NCBI RefSeq assembly: GCF_009846755.1
Contig: NZ_AQOR01000026.1
Coordinates: forward strand, 1-59,896
Origin: Alcanivorax sp. S71-1-4
GTDB taxonomy: Bacteria > Pseudomonadota > Gammaproteobacteria > Pseudomonadales > Alcanivoracaceae
Direction of reading: 5' to 3'
Length of the DNA stretch: 59,896 nucleotides
In this document: positions 8,034 to 15,659 of the stretch, in pieces
Layout of the letters: each line of letters begins with the position of its first letter
Position numbering within the stretch: position 1 is the stretch's first letter
Notes under the pieces: model-generated
The model's database searches: none
Seen by the model: the letters and a program-made list of their open reading frames with translations, nothing else
What the model was told of the DNA's origin: nothing
Translations under genes and position numbers: made by a program

Positions 8034-8990
8034 ATGGCACACCTGCTTTCGCGGCTGCTGCTGAGTACCGCCCTGCTGGGCCTGGCCGCCTGCGCCACCA
8101 CCCCGGCCCTCGACACGACCGATACCGCTGACCGTGAACGTGACCGCCAGGCCATTCTCGCCATGGCCGGCCATTACGCGGTGACCTTCGACTTCCTGGA
8201 AAACCTAGCACTGGCCCCGGACTACCACCTGCACGACAGCCATACCTCCGAGGCCCACGAACTGGTGCTGGTGGTGGAAGACACCCCCGAGCACATCGTG
8301 CTGCAACATATTCTGGTCTCCGAGCGCGGCCATGTGGTGAAACACTGGCGCCAGGACTGGACCTACCAGGCCACGGACTTCTGGACCTACGCCGGTGACT
8401 ACGCCTGGACACAACGCCACATCAGCCCGGCCGACGCCGCCGGCAAATGGCTGCAGACCGTCTGGCAGGTGGACGACAGCCCGCGCTACGCCGGCATCGG
8501 CCGCTGGGAACATGGCCACGGCATTTCCACCTGGACCTCCGACGTGACCTGGCGCCCGCTGCCGCGCCGCGAACACATCACCCGCGACGACTACGATGTG
8601 CTGGTGAGCACCAACCGCCACACCATCACCCCGACCGGCTGGGTACACGAACAGGACAGCTACAAATTCAATCGCGCAAACGATCAGTACCTGGCGCATG
8701 AAGTAGGCACCAACACCTATACCCGCGATGACGCATTCGACCTGTCACCGGCCGCCGGCTACTGGGAAAAAACCCACCGCTTCTGGGCCGCTGTGCGCGA
8801 TAAATGGGACACTCTGCTTCACAACAACGACACCGTCGCCCTGGCCCAGCCAGACAGCCAGGACTTCGAAGGCTCGCACCTGATGGCCCTGCTGCAACGC
8901 GCCAACGACCTGTCGCATCAGACACTGGACGAGGCGCAACTGTCACAACGGGTGGACGACACCCTGACGCCGTTCGTGCGCCTGGACTGA
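8034..8990 (+). CDS. DUF6607-like lipoprotein
   Basis: A 318-residue exported protein. I chose the ATG at 8034 because it opens a clean lipoprotein signal peptide with lipobox LAAC at about residues 17-20 and has AAGGA upstream. The mature part is rich in Trp, His and acidic residues (HWRQDWTYQATDFWTYAGDYAWTQRH; RYAGIGRWEHGHGISTWTSDVTWRPLPRREH). This pattern recalls the DUF6607 family of uncharacterised envelope proteins often found near iron or haem uptake genes. The candidate Fur box upstream would fit an iron-stress role. The family name is from memory and should be treated as likely, not certain. Confidence 0.65.
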   Translation: MAHLLSRLLLSTALLGLAACATTPALDTTDTADRERDRQAILAMAGHYAVTFDFLENLALAPDYHLHDSHTSEAHELVLVVEDTPEHIVLQHILVSERGHVVKHWRQDWTYQATDFWTYAGDYAWTQRHISPADAAGKWLQTVWQVDDSPRYAGIGRWEHGHGISTWTSDVTWRPLPRREHITRDDYDVLVSTNRHTITPTGWVHEQDSYKFNRANDQYLAHEVGTNTYTRDDAFDLSPAAGYWEKTHRFWAAVRDKWDTLLHNNDTVALAQPDSQDFEGSHLMALLQRANDLSHQTLDEAQLSQRVDDTLTPFVRLD

Positions 8991-8998
8991 TCTCCCCT

Positions 8999-9023
8999 GG
9001 CGCCGGACAGGGACGCCGGCGCC
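8999..9023 (+). terminator. GC-rich hairpin after the DUF6607-like gene
   Basis: GGCGCCGG and CCGGCGCC form a perfect 8-bp stem with a 9-base loop, starting 8 bases after the stop codon. No T-tract follows. The rest of the gap up to 9206 shows nothing else I can assign. Confidence 0.3.
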
Positions 9024-9206
9024 GCCCCCTTGAGCCCCTTCCCGGGCAATGCCAGAATTCCCCCCGTCGAAAAAGACAGGCCGGTGTCGGTTAGTCCGGC
9101 CATCCCGCACAGGGATTCTGACGGGTTTCCTGTCCCGCCCCGCGACATACATCCCCGGCACGCCACAGGGCCCGCCGGCTTTTCTGTATGTCATGAGAGG
9201 TGCCCC

Positions 9207-9629
9207 ATGCAGCAACGTGTTTCCGTCATCACCCTGCCCGTCGCCGACATTGCCCGCAGCAAGGCGTTCTATTGCGACGGCCTCGGCTGGCAACTCGCGT
9301 TTGAAAACGAACAGGTACTGTTCTTCCAGATCAACGGCATGGTGTTGTCGCTGTTCCAGCGCGATGCCTATGCACAGGACAGCACCCGCCCCTACCAGCC
9401 CGGCAGCAGCACCTGTGCGCTGGGCCACAACACGCTGGATCGTGACGACGTGGATACGGTCTACCGGCAGGCACTGGCCGCCGGGGCGGAAGCGGTGAAA
9501 ACACCGCAGGCCACGTTCTGGGGAGGCTATGCCGGCTATTTCGCCGACCCGGACGGGCATATGTGGGAGGTGGCGCATAATCCTTTCTGGCCGATTTCGG
9601 AAGAGGGCCATACGACCTTCGCCCCCTGA
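9207..9629 (+). CDS. VOC (glyoxalase/bleomycin resistance) family protein
   Basis: A 140-residue vicinal-oxygen-chelate fold protein with two beta-alpha-beta-beta-beta modules. The first is VSVITLPVADIARSKAFYCDGLGWQLAFENEQVLFFQINGMVLSLF; the second ends in GYAGYFADPDGHMWEVAHNPFW, with the Glu that usually binds the metal. The ATG at 9207 has GAGAGG upstream and begins directly at the fold; the longer upstream frame is non-coding in character. The WEVAHNPFWPIS ending is typical of a common uncharacterised VOC subgroup. The reaction is unknown. The gene is convergent with the NYN-domain gene, with a palindromic repeat between them. Confidence 0.85.
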   Translation: MQQRVSVITLPVADIARSKAFYCDGLGWQLAFENEQVLFFQINGMVLSLFQRDAYAQDSTRPYQPGSSTCALGHNTLDRDDVDTVYRQALAAGAEAVKTPQATFWGGYAGYFADPDGHMWEVAHNPFWPISEEGHTTFAP

Positions 9630-9640
9630 ACATGCAAAGT

Positions 9641-9815
9641 GGCGGTAGGGTGGGTAGAGCGAAAGCGAAACCCACCGGGTCCATGCCCGTTAATCACTCC
9701 CGCAAAATCATCGAAACCAGCCGACGTGGGAGGCAGGGAGTTTCGATGATTTTGTGCGAGCAGTGTGCGGCATGGACATGGTGGGTTTCGCCTTTGGCTC
9801 TACCCACCCTACGGC
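9641..9815. repeat. Palindromic intergenic repeat (MITE-like), GTAGGGTGGG type
   Basis: The left arm (about 9641-9691, GTAGGGTGGGTAGAGC...) is repeated inverted at about 9766-9815 with a few mismatches. Inside is a second inverted repeat: the segment at 9701-9717 pairs with 9740-9758, giving a nested long hairpin. The element fills the whole gap between two convergent genes and ends one base before the stop codon of the NYN gene. Related GTAGGGTGGG...AACCCACC repeats occur in many proteobacteria, as far as I recall. Confidence 0.75.
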
Positions 9816-10550
9816 CTATTTGGTGCGTGCGTCGCGGATATACATGACCGAATTGTCATTGCGCATCTGCACGCTGAACAGCTCGCTCGCGCGGATCAGG
9901 TCACTGAGTTTTTTATAGCCGTAGTTCACTGGCGAGAAAGACGTATTGTTGGAAATATACTGGCCCACCCGGCTGAAATTGGACCAGCCGTCTTCGTCGG
10001 CCGACTGCTCGACCGCTGTGCGCAACAGTTTGACCAGTTCCGCATCCTGCCGCAGCTTCGCGCGCGGCACTTTGCGCTTTGCCAGCGCTTCGCCTTCGGT
10101 CTGGGTTTCGTCGTCGGTTTCCAGGTTTTCGGTGTAGATGAACTGGGAACAGGCTTTCACAAACGGCATCGGCGTTTTCCTGGCACCAAACCCGTATACC
10201 AGCTTGCCTTCCGCCAGCAGCCGCATCACCAGCGGGGTGAAGTCACTGTCGCTGGTCATCAGCGCAAAGGCCTCCACATTGCCCGCATAAAGAATGTCCA
10301 TGGCATCGATGATCATGGCGGCGTCGGTGGCATTCTTGCCAGACGTGTAGGCAAACTGCTGGATCGGCTTGATCGCCAGCGGATGCAGCTGCTCCTCCCA
10401 ACCCTTGAGCTGTTCGCTTTTCCAGTTGCCGTAAGCGTGCCGCACATTCACCTTGCCGTATTTCGACAGTTCATCCAGCACGCCTGCCGCAGAACGGTAG
10501 CTGACATTGTCACAGTCAATCAGTAATGCGATCCGAGCTTCCTTCGCCAC
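9816..10550 (-). CDS. NYN domain protein (LabA/DUF88 family) with LOTUS-like tail
   Basis: A 244-residue protein with an N-terminal NYN (PIN-like) nuclease domain. The acidic residues are in place: LLIDCDN near the start, KNATDAAMIIDAMD around residue 73 and MTSDSDFTPL around residue 100. The C-terminal region, about residues 165-240 (AVEQSADEDGWSNFSRVGQYI... YGYKKLSDLIRA), matches the OST-HTH/LOTUS RNA-binding fold. Such proteins are thought to act on RNA. I prefer the GTG at 10550 because GGAG lies 7 bases upstream; the ATG at 10556 has almost no spacing to it. The start lies inside the upstream sterol-desaturase-like gene. Confidence 0.8.
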   Translation of the reverse strand: MAKEARIALLIDCDNVSYRSAAGVLDELSKYGKVNVRHAYGNWKSEQLKGWEEQLHPLAIKPIQQFAYTSGKNATDAAMIIDAMDILYAGNVEAFALMTSDSDFTPLVMRLLAEGKLVYGFGARKTPMPFVKACSQFIYTENLETDDETQTEGEALAKRKVPRAKLRQDAELVKLLRTAVEQSADEDGWSNFSRVGQYISNNTSFSPVNYGYKKLSDLIRASELFSVQMRNDNSVMYIRDARTK

Positions 10551-11484
10551 GCACATTCTCCATGGGTATCGAACGTTGCCATTCCGGTGGCCGCCACAGA
10601 TGTTGCAGACGTTGCCACCAGCCGCCTTGTTGCGTCATGTCACGGAACATAGCCTGATACTCGTGCGTCCACAACGTGATCAGGTCCTGTGCCGGCGGTG
10701 GCTGCGTGACACCATAGTGAATGCGCTCCTTCGCCCGCTCATCGGCGAAGGTACCGAACAGCCGGTCGAAGATGATCAGAATGCCGCCATAGTTGGTGTC
10801 GATATAGCCGGGGTTACGGCCATGATGCACCCGGTGATGGCTGGGCGTGTTGAAGAAAAATTCGATCACCGCAGGCAGCCGTGTCACCAGCGTGGTGTGA
10901 ATGAAAAACTGGTACACCAGAGACAGCGCATAAGCCACGCCGATCCACACCGGATTGAAGCCAAGCCAGATCATCGGCACATAGAACAGCCACTGGCCGT
11001 TGAAGATGTTCAGTGCGCTTTGGCGCATGGCGGTGGAGAAATTCATCCGCTCGGAGGAGTGGTGCACCACATGGGCGGCCCAGAACCAGCGCACCCGGTG
11101 ATTGGTACGGTGCATCCAGTAATAAGCAAAGTCGGTGCCGATAAAGACCAGCAGGCCGGTCCAGACATTCAGTTCCAGATCAAACAGCCGGTAGTGATAG
11201 ACGAAGGCATACACCGGGAACATCAGCAACCCGGCAAACAGCAGCTCCGTCACCTGATACCCCATGCCGAGCATGAAATTGCGGATCGCCTCCGGCACAT
11301 TGAACAGCGCCGGATCATGGCGAATACGGCGGTACTCCCACACCGTGACGCCAATGAACACCGGCGTGGCCAGCACGAAGATCAATTGCCGCAGATCCAG
11401 TGCCAGCCAGGCTGGCAGCAAATCCCGCAGGGCCAGCAGGCCACTCTGCTGAAGCATTTCCGTGAACATGTCGAACAAAGACAT
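10516..11484 (-). CDS. Sterol desaturase / fatty acid hydroxylase family protein
   Basis: A 322-residue integral membrane di-iron protein of the fatty acid hydroxylase superfamily. The histidine clusters are all present: HRTNH around residue 133, HVVHHSSE around residue 146, HTTLVTR around residue 205 and HRVHHGRNPGYIDTNYGG around residue 231. Hydrophobic segments occur before and between the clusters. Family members hydroxylate or desaturate lipids or sterol-like substrates using O2; the substrate here is unknown. The gene overlaps the downstream NYN gene by about 35 bases and is divergent from the AraC gene. Confidence 0.85.
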   Translation of the reverse strand: MSLFDMFTEMLQQSGLLALRDLLPAWLALDLRQLIFVLATPVFIGVTVWEYRRIRHDPALFNVPEAIRNFMLGMGYQVTELLFAGLLMFPVYAFVYHYRLFDLELNVWTGLLVFIGTDFAYYWMHRTNHRVRWFWAAHVVHHSSERMNFSTAMRQSALNIFNGQWLFYVPMIWLGFNPVWIGVAYALSLVYQFFIHTTLVTRLPAVIEFFFNTPSHHRVHHGRNPGYIDTNYGGILIIFDRLFGTFADERAKERIHYGVTQPPPAQDLITLWTHEYQAMFRDMTQQGGWWQRLQHLWRPPEWQRSIPMENVRGEGSSDRITD

Positions 11485-11543
11485 GACCGGCCTCCCGTCT
11501 TGTTGTGATGGTGCCTATTGTTACCCCGCCCATCCCCCTCATA

Positions 11544-11572
11544 TTGACCATCAGCGACTTATTTTTGACAAT
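11544..11572 (+). promoter_or_regulatory. Possible sigma70-type promoter for the AraC gene
   Basis: TTGACC (11544-11549) and GACAAT (11567-11572) are spaced by 17 bases, 36 bases upstream of the chosen AraC start. The -35 element is good and the -10 moderate. Confidence 0.35.
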
Positions 11573-11608
11573 CGATGCCACCCATACTTCTGCAAGCCCG
11601 GTGATCCC

Positions 11609-12640
11609 ATGAGCATGCTGCTACGCCTGACCGGCGCCTGGACCGGCCTGCTGACTGACTGGCTCGACAGCCAGTCGCTGCCGGCGCCGGACCTCCGCGC
11701 CACCCTGGCCCAGTACGCCCCGGACGATGCCGTGCCGGTGGACGTCTGGCGCACGCTGTTGCAGCAGGCCGTCGCGCGCGTGCCCTCCCAGGTGGCGCCG
11801 GAGCTGGCCATCGGCACGGGTGTACAGCCCCATCACATCGGAGTGCTCGGTTACCTGATCCTGGCGACCGACACGCTCGGCGAAGCAATGCTGGCCTACC
11901 AACGGTATGAGCGGCTGTTCTACGGCGTGAATCTGGCGGAGGTCGCGGTCCACGGCGACGACACCGAACTGCGCTGGCCCGCCGCGTCGGTGCCGCTGGG
12001 ACAACTGGCCGACGGCGCCGCCATTGCCGCGCTGGTGACCTTCCTGCGACGCCAGTTGCCGCCCCCGGCGCCCGCGCCCACCCTGGTCACCTTTGTCGGG
12101 GCACCACAGCGCGCCGGAGACGCTGATGCCTACCGGCGTTTTTTCGAATGCCCGGTGCAGTTCAATGACACCCATGTGCGCGTGCGCTTTCCCAACCGCC
12201 TGCTCGCCATACCCATGCCCCATCGCGACCCGGCCCTGCGCGCGCTGCTTGATCGCCAGGCCCAGGCACTGCTCACGGCGCTGCCGGACACCGACGCCTT
12301 TGACCGCGCCTTGCGGCAAACCCTGCCACGCCTGCTGACCGACGGTCGCGCCGGTTTGCCGGACATGGCCCGTGCCTTGCACATGTCATCGCGCACGCTG
12401 CAACGCCGGCTCGGCGAGCACGGTATCAGCTGGCAACAGTTTCTTGATCACGCCCGCTCGGGGCTGGCCGTGGAATACCTGGCGGATCACACCCTGACAC
12501 TCAGTGACGTGGCCTTGCTGCTCGGCTTTTCTGAACAGAGCGCGTTCACCCGTGCTTTCCGTCGCTGGCATGGCATTACCCCGGGGCGCTGGCGCCGTCA
12601 GCACAGCCCTGCATCAAGGAGCACCCTGTGTACAGCCTGA
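11609..12640 (+). CDS. AraC family transcriptional regulator (Arabinose_bd type)
   Basis: A 343-residue regulator. An N-terminal ligand-binding domain of the type found in OruR/ArgR-like AraC proteins (about residues 20-210, including GVLGYLILATDTLGEAMLAYQRYERLF) precedes a C-terminal pair of helix-turn-helix motifs (LPDMARALHMSSRTLQRRLGEHG and LSDVALLLGFSEQSAFTRAFRRWHGITPG). I start it at 11609, with 11615 also possible, because the upstream frame is unlike coding sequence. It overlaps the downstream pirin-like gene by 13 bases, so both probably share a transcript. The effector is unknown; the divergent sterol-desaturase-like gene is a possible target. Confidence 0.8.
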   Translation: MSMLLRLTGAWTGLLTDWLDSQSLPAPDLRATLAQYAPDDAVPVDVWRTLLQQAVARVPSQVAPELAIGTGVQPHHIGVLGYLILATDTLGEAMLAYQRYERLFYGVNLAEVAVHGDDTELRWPAASVPLGQLADGAAIAALVTFLRRQLPPPAPAPTLVTFVGAPQRAGDADAYRRFFECPVQFNDTHVRVRFPNRLLAIPMPHRDPALRALLDRQAQALLTALPDTDAFDRALRQTLPRLLTDGRAGLPDMARALHMSSRTLQRRLGEHGISWQQFLDHARSGLAVEYLADHTLTLSDVALLLGFSEQSAFTRAFRRWHGITPGRWRRQHSPASRSTLCTA

Positions 12641-13293
12641 CCCGCGACGCACTCACCCTGGACGGCTTCGCCGGATTGCGAGAGCGCCTTTATGTGATGG
12701 ATTCCCGCCGCTTTGGTGACCAGCGCCTGCCGGAGAGCAGCGAGGGCCTGGGCCAGCTGGTGTATCTGGCCGACGCCATTTTTCTGCCGCATGGCAGCAC
12801 ACGCGCCCATGAACACCGCGAAGTGGACATCATTTCCGTGATGGTGCGCGGCCGTGTGCGCCATGACGGCAGCCTGGGGGGTGGCCAGGTGCTCGAGGCC
12901 GGCGACGTGCAGGTGCAGTACGCCGGTGCACACGGTTTTCGCCACAACGAAATCAACCCGGACGACAGCGGCACGCACATGATCCAGCTCTGGATGCAGC
13001 CACGGCAGCACGACGGCCCGCCCCGTTACCGGGTCTGCCGGCCGGCACCGGATGAACGCACCGCGGTTTACGGCCAGTACAGCGGCGATACCCGTGTGGA
13101 CGTCTGGCGTGCCAGCGCCGGCCGGCAAGCTGGCCAGCCCGGACGCATGCTGGGTTATCTGGTGTACGGCAGCGTGCGTGTCACCGAGGGCGAACAGACC
13201 TGCACCCTCGAACCGGAAACCCTGTTTATCGGCGACGACCTGATCCTCGACGCCGACAGCGCGTCACTGCTGCTGCTCGTCCACGAACTCTGA
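12628..13293 (+). CDS. Pirin family (bicupin) protein
   Basis: A 221-residue cupin protein. The metal-binding motif is visible in the first cupin barrel: ADAIFLPHGSTRAHEHREVDIISVMVRG, with His residues about 53, 59 and 61 and a Glu at 63, as in pirins. The second half, about residues 130-221, is a degenerate cupin (GYLVYGSVRVTEGEQTCTLEPETLFIGDDLIL). It starts with GTG and has AAGGAG six bases upstream. Pirins in bacteria include quercetin dioxygenases and regulators of central enzymes; the role here is unknown. Its 3' end overlaps the convergent GDYXXLXY gene by 30 bases. Confidence 0.8.
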   Translation: MYSLTRDALTLDGFAGLRERLYVMDSRRFGDQRLPESSEGLGQLVYLADAIFLPHGSTRAHEHREVDIISVMVRGRVRHDGSLGGGQVLEAGDVQVQYAGAHGFRHNEINPDDSGTHMIQLWMQPRQHDGPPRYRVCRPAPDERTAVYGQYSGDTRVDVWRASAGRQAGQPGRMLGYLVYGSVRVTEGEQTCTLEPETLFIGDDLILDADSASLLLLVHEL

Positions 13294-13836
13294 CGGCCGC
13301 TCCCCCACCGCCACCAGCGCCGCCTTGCCATTCGCCGCCAGCATCACCCGCGCCGCCCCGCCGCCGCGCAATGTGTCTTCCAGGGCCAGCGCCTTTTCTT
13401 TCGGCGCGAACCAGGCCTCGATACCGTAGCGCAGCACATACTGCCCGCCGCTGGCCCATTGCACCCGGCCACGCACGACCGTGCCGTGCTCCGGCCGCTG
13501 CGTACTCAGCGCCGTGGCCTGCCAGAAACCGTCCTCGCCCGGTGCCAGCGTCACATACACACGCTGGCCTTCGCGCAGGGTGTCCTGGTCCGGCAATAAC
13601 GATGCCGGCAGCGACGAGATACCGTAGTTCAGCCGGGCATAATTACCCCGAAACAGATCACGCGGGTCCACCGGCACGACACGCAGCGTCACCGGCTCCC
13701 CCGTCCAGAGCGGATACTTCGCGCCCAGATACACGCCGGCCAGCATCACCAGTTGCAGCAACGCCGCCAGCACCAGCAGCCAGCTGCGCCAGTTCATCGG
13801 TTTTTCGGTCAGTTCGTGCAGCGTGTCAGTGCTCAT
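13264..13836 (-). CDS. GDYXXLXY domain protein
   Basis: A 190-residue membrane-anchored protein. A single transmembrane helix at about residues 17-37 (WLLVLAALLQLVMLAGVYLG) is followed by a periplasmic beta-rich domain. The family signature GDYxxLxY appears as GNYARLNY after DPRDLF, around residues 65-72. Such proteins are regularly encoded next to DUF2157 membrane proteins, as here. I chose the ATG at 13836, which overlaps the upstream gene by 11 bases and fits coupled translation. Function unknown; probably an envelope-stress or membrane-associated pair. Confidence 0.8.
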   Translation of the reverse strand: MSTDTLHELTEKPMNWRSWLLVLAALLQLVMLAGVYLGAKYPLWTGEPVTLRVVPVDPRDLFRGNYARLNYGISSLPASLLPDQDTLREGQRVYVTLAPGEDGFWQATALSTQRPEHGTVVRGRVQWASGGQYVLRYGIEAWFAPKEKALALEDTLRGGGAARVMLAANGKAALVAVGERPSEFVDEQQQ

Positions 13837-15151
13837 TCGCCACCTCCCGCGCCGTCGCACTGCGCCAGAAACGCGCAGCGGCGAACAACACCCCGCCAGC
13901 CACGGCAAACAGCAGGGCACTGCTCAGGTAGTCTCCGATCAGGTCCAGATAACGCATCAACACCACGGCCAGCAGCAACACGATGCCGCCATAGAACCGT
14001 TTGGCCAGCCGCCGGCTCAGGCCGGAAAAAATCAGCGCAATGCCAATGGCCAGCAACACCAGGTTGATCAGCAGTGCCATCGGGACCGCGAGCTGCAAAG
14101 GCGGCACCGACAGCGGCAGTAACAGCGCCGCGCCCACCAGCAACACCACACCCAGCAGCCCCAGACGCAGGCGCGCACTCATCCAGCGCGTCAGCACTGC
14201 ACTGATCACCACCACGCCCATCAGCAGCCAGGCTATCGGCGCGCCATGGAACAGCCAGTCCTCGCCGAATTCGCGCCAGGCCGCCGGATAACTGAACACC
14301 AGCAGCAACATCAGCCCCAGGCGGCTCAGCCAGCCCAGTACCAGCGCGGCGTCCGCACGCCGACCACGCAACGGGTGGTCACGCTGGGTCAGTGCCAGGG
14401 CGGCCAACAGCAAGCACAGCACGACGGTCAGGCCCAGATGCTCGACCCACTCGTCGTACACGCGCCAGTCCTGCCAGCGCAGCATGCTCCACTGGTACAG
14501 GCCATTGAGCCAGATCACGGCCAGTGCCAGCGCACTGATCAACAGCACACCCAGGCGCTTGCGATACAGCACCTGATATAACGCAGCGCCAATAAACAAC
14601 GGCATCAGCCACGGAAAACTGAACTGGAATTCGGTGAACATCCACAGCGAGGCCAGCGACAACTGCAATAAATGCAACAACCGGCTGGCCGTCAGCCACG
14701 CCATCGGCAGCGCGCCCAGCGCCCACCACAACAGCCCGTCGGGATAATGCTCACCGAGATGATAAATCTGCGCGATCAGCATAATGCTGGCGCCGTAGGC
14801 AATGCCGCCGGCAAACAACCACAGCACCGCGTTGTCGCGCTGGCCGCGCACCCAGCGCAGCAGGCCCATGCCATTGAGCAGCGCGGTAAAACCGATCAGG
14901 CCGAGCATGCGCCCGGCCCGCGACAGCTCATCCCAGTTGTGCGACAGCAACAGCAGCAGGGCCGCGCCGCCGCACAACACCGCCAGTGCCGACAGCACCC
15001 GGTAACCCAGCGCCGGCTTGCCCACCTCCGACAATGAACGGTCATAGCGCGCCAGGATGGCGTCGCCCTGGGTGGGTTCGATCAACCCCTCGTCGACCCA
15101 GCCACGCACTTCGCGCACCAGCTCGCCCTTGAATAAACGCATCACGCGCAC
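13826..15151 (-). CDS. DUF2157 domain membrane protein
   Basis: A 441-residue inner-membrane protein. A soluble N-terminal segment (about residues 5-45, LVREVRGWVDEGLIEPTQGDAILARYDR) is the DUF2157 start. It is followed by about 12 hydrophobic helices, many with paired Trp/Leu runs. The GTG start at 15151 has AAGGA eight bases upstream; the ATG three codons in would have poor spacing. It overlaps the downstream GDYXXLXY gene, its usual partner. No catalytic motif or substrate can be inferred. Confidence 0.8.
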   Translation of the reverse strand: MRVMRLFKGELVREVRGWVDEGLIEPTQGDAILARYDRSLSEVGKPALGYRVLSALAVLCGGAALLLLLSHNWDELSRAGRMLGLIGFTALLNGMGLLRWVRGQRDNAVLWLFAGGIAYGASIMLIAQIYHLGEHYPDGLLWWALGALPMAWLTASRLLHLLQLSLASLWMFTEFQFSFPWLMPLFIGAALYQVLYRKRLGVLLISALALAVIWLNGLYQWSMLRWQDWRVYDEWVEHLGLTVVLCLLLAALALTQRDHPLRGRRADAALVLGWLSRLGLMLLLVFSYPAAWREFGEDWLFHGAPIAWLLMGVVVISAVLTRWMSARLRLGLLGVVLLVGAALLLPLSVPPLQLAVPMALLINLVLLAIGIALIFSGLSRRLAKRFYGGIVLLLAVVLMRYLDLIGDYLSSALLFAVAGGVLFAAARFWRSATAREVANEH

Positions 15152-15355
15152 AGGTAATTTCCTTCTCCACGGCGTTGCTGCAAGATTGCCCGGTAACCGG
15201 CTGGCAGGCCAGTGCTTCGCATCGGGAACAGGATGCCCTGCACGCGGTCTTTGTTATCGGTTACCCCATCCCATTTCACGCCCCCCTTTCAGGAGGACAG
15301 GCCAGTGCGCCATTGATGCCGTCGCCCCCGGGCGACCCGTGACACACGCTCGCAG
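15152..15355. other. Upstream part of a 508-bp divergent gap
   Basis: The gap between the DUF2157 gene and the ABC-F gene runs from 15152 to 15659. This first part holds no ORF with coding character. An AGGAGGAC stretch near 15292 is followed by GTG at 15304 but leads to no convincing protein. The remainder is the palindromic element at 15356-15622 plus 37 bases of leader. Confidence 0.5.
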
Positions 15356-15622
15356 AGGGAGCCTCTGAATAACTCCCCGGTGGTTCTGCGGGCGCTACAG
15401 CATGCAGTAGCAAGGCGCGGCGCGCCGGCAATGGCCGTAGCCCTTGCCAAGCGACGCAACGCGGCTAATGCGTGCTGTAGCGCCCGCCCTGCGGGGCTTT
15501 CCGGGCGGCGCCTGCGGAGCAAAGCGACTTCTCGACGTAGCCCGCTATGCCTTCGAAGTCGCGCCTTGATCAGATGCCGCCCGGAAAGCCAGAACCACCG
15601 GGGAGTTATTCAGAGGCTCCCT
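15356..15622. repeat. 267-bp palindromic element with cloverleaf-like structure
   Basis: Perfect 33-bp inverted terminal arms lie at 15356-15388 and 15590-15622. Directly inside are two further hairpins: 15389-15405 pairs with 15470-15486 (one mismatch), and 15495-15509 pairs with 15576-15590 (perfect 15 bp), with an inner 8-bp stem at 15524-15531/15555-15562. The fold is an outer stem with two side hairpins. No transposase is encoded, so it resembles a MITE. A target duplication is not clear: AG flanks both sides, but alternatives exist. The end of a second copy is at 1-22. Confidence 0.85.
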
Positions 15623-15659
15623 AGCTGCGTCGGTTTCACCGCATTACCGGAGCACCCCC

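Noticed and set aside
8999-9206. Possible small gene in the gap before the VOC gene
   Set aside because: The frame running into VOC from 9030 has no ribosome site and unlike-coding composition; the VOC start at 9207 is well supported.
11462-11608. Longer N-terminus for the AraC regulator
   Set aside because: The extra 49 residues are Cys/Pro/His-rich, overlap the divergent gene's start and the likely promoter, and do not fit the family.
15356-15622. Clear target-site duplication for this element
   Set aside because: AG on both sides is too short to be telling, and the end of the arm can be drawn in more than one way; no TA pair is present as at 41765.
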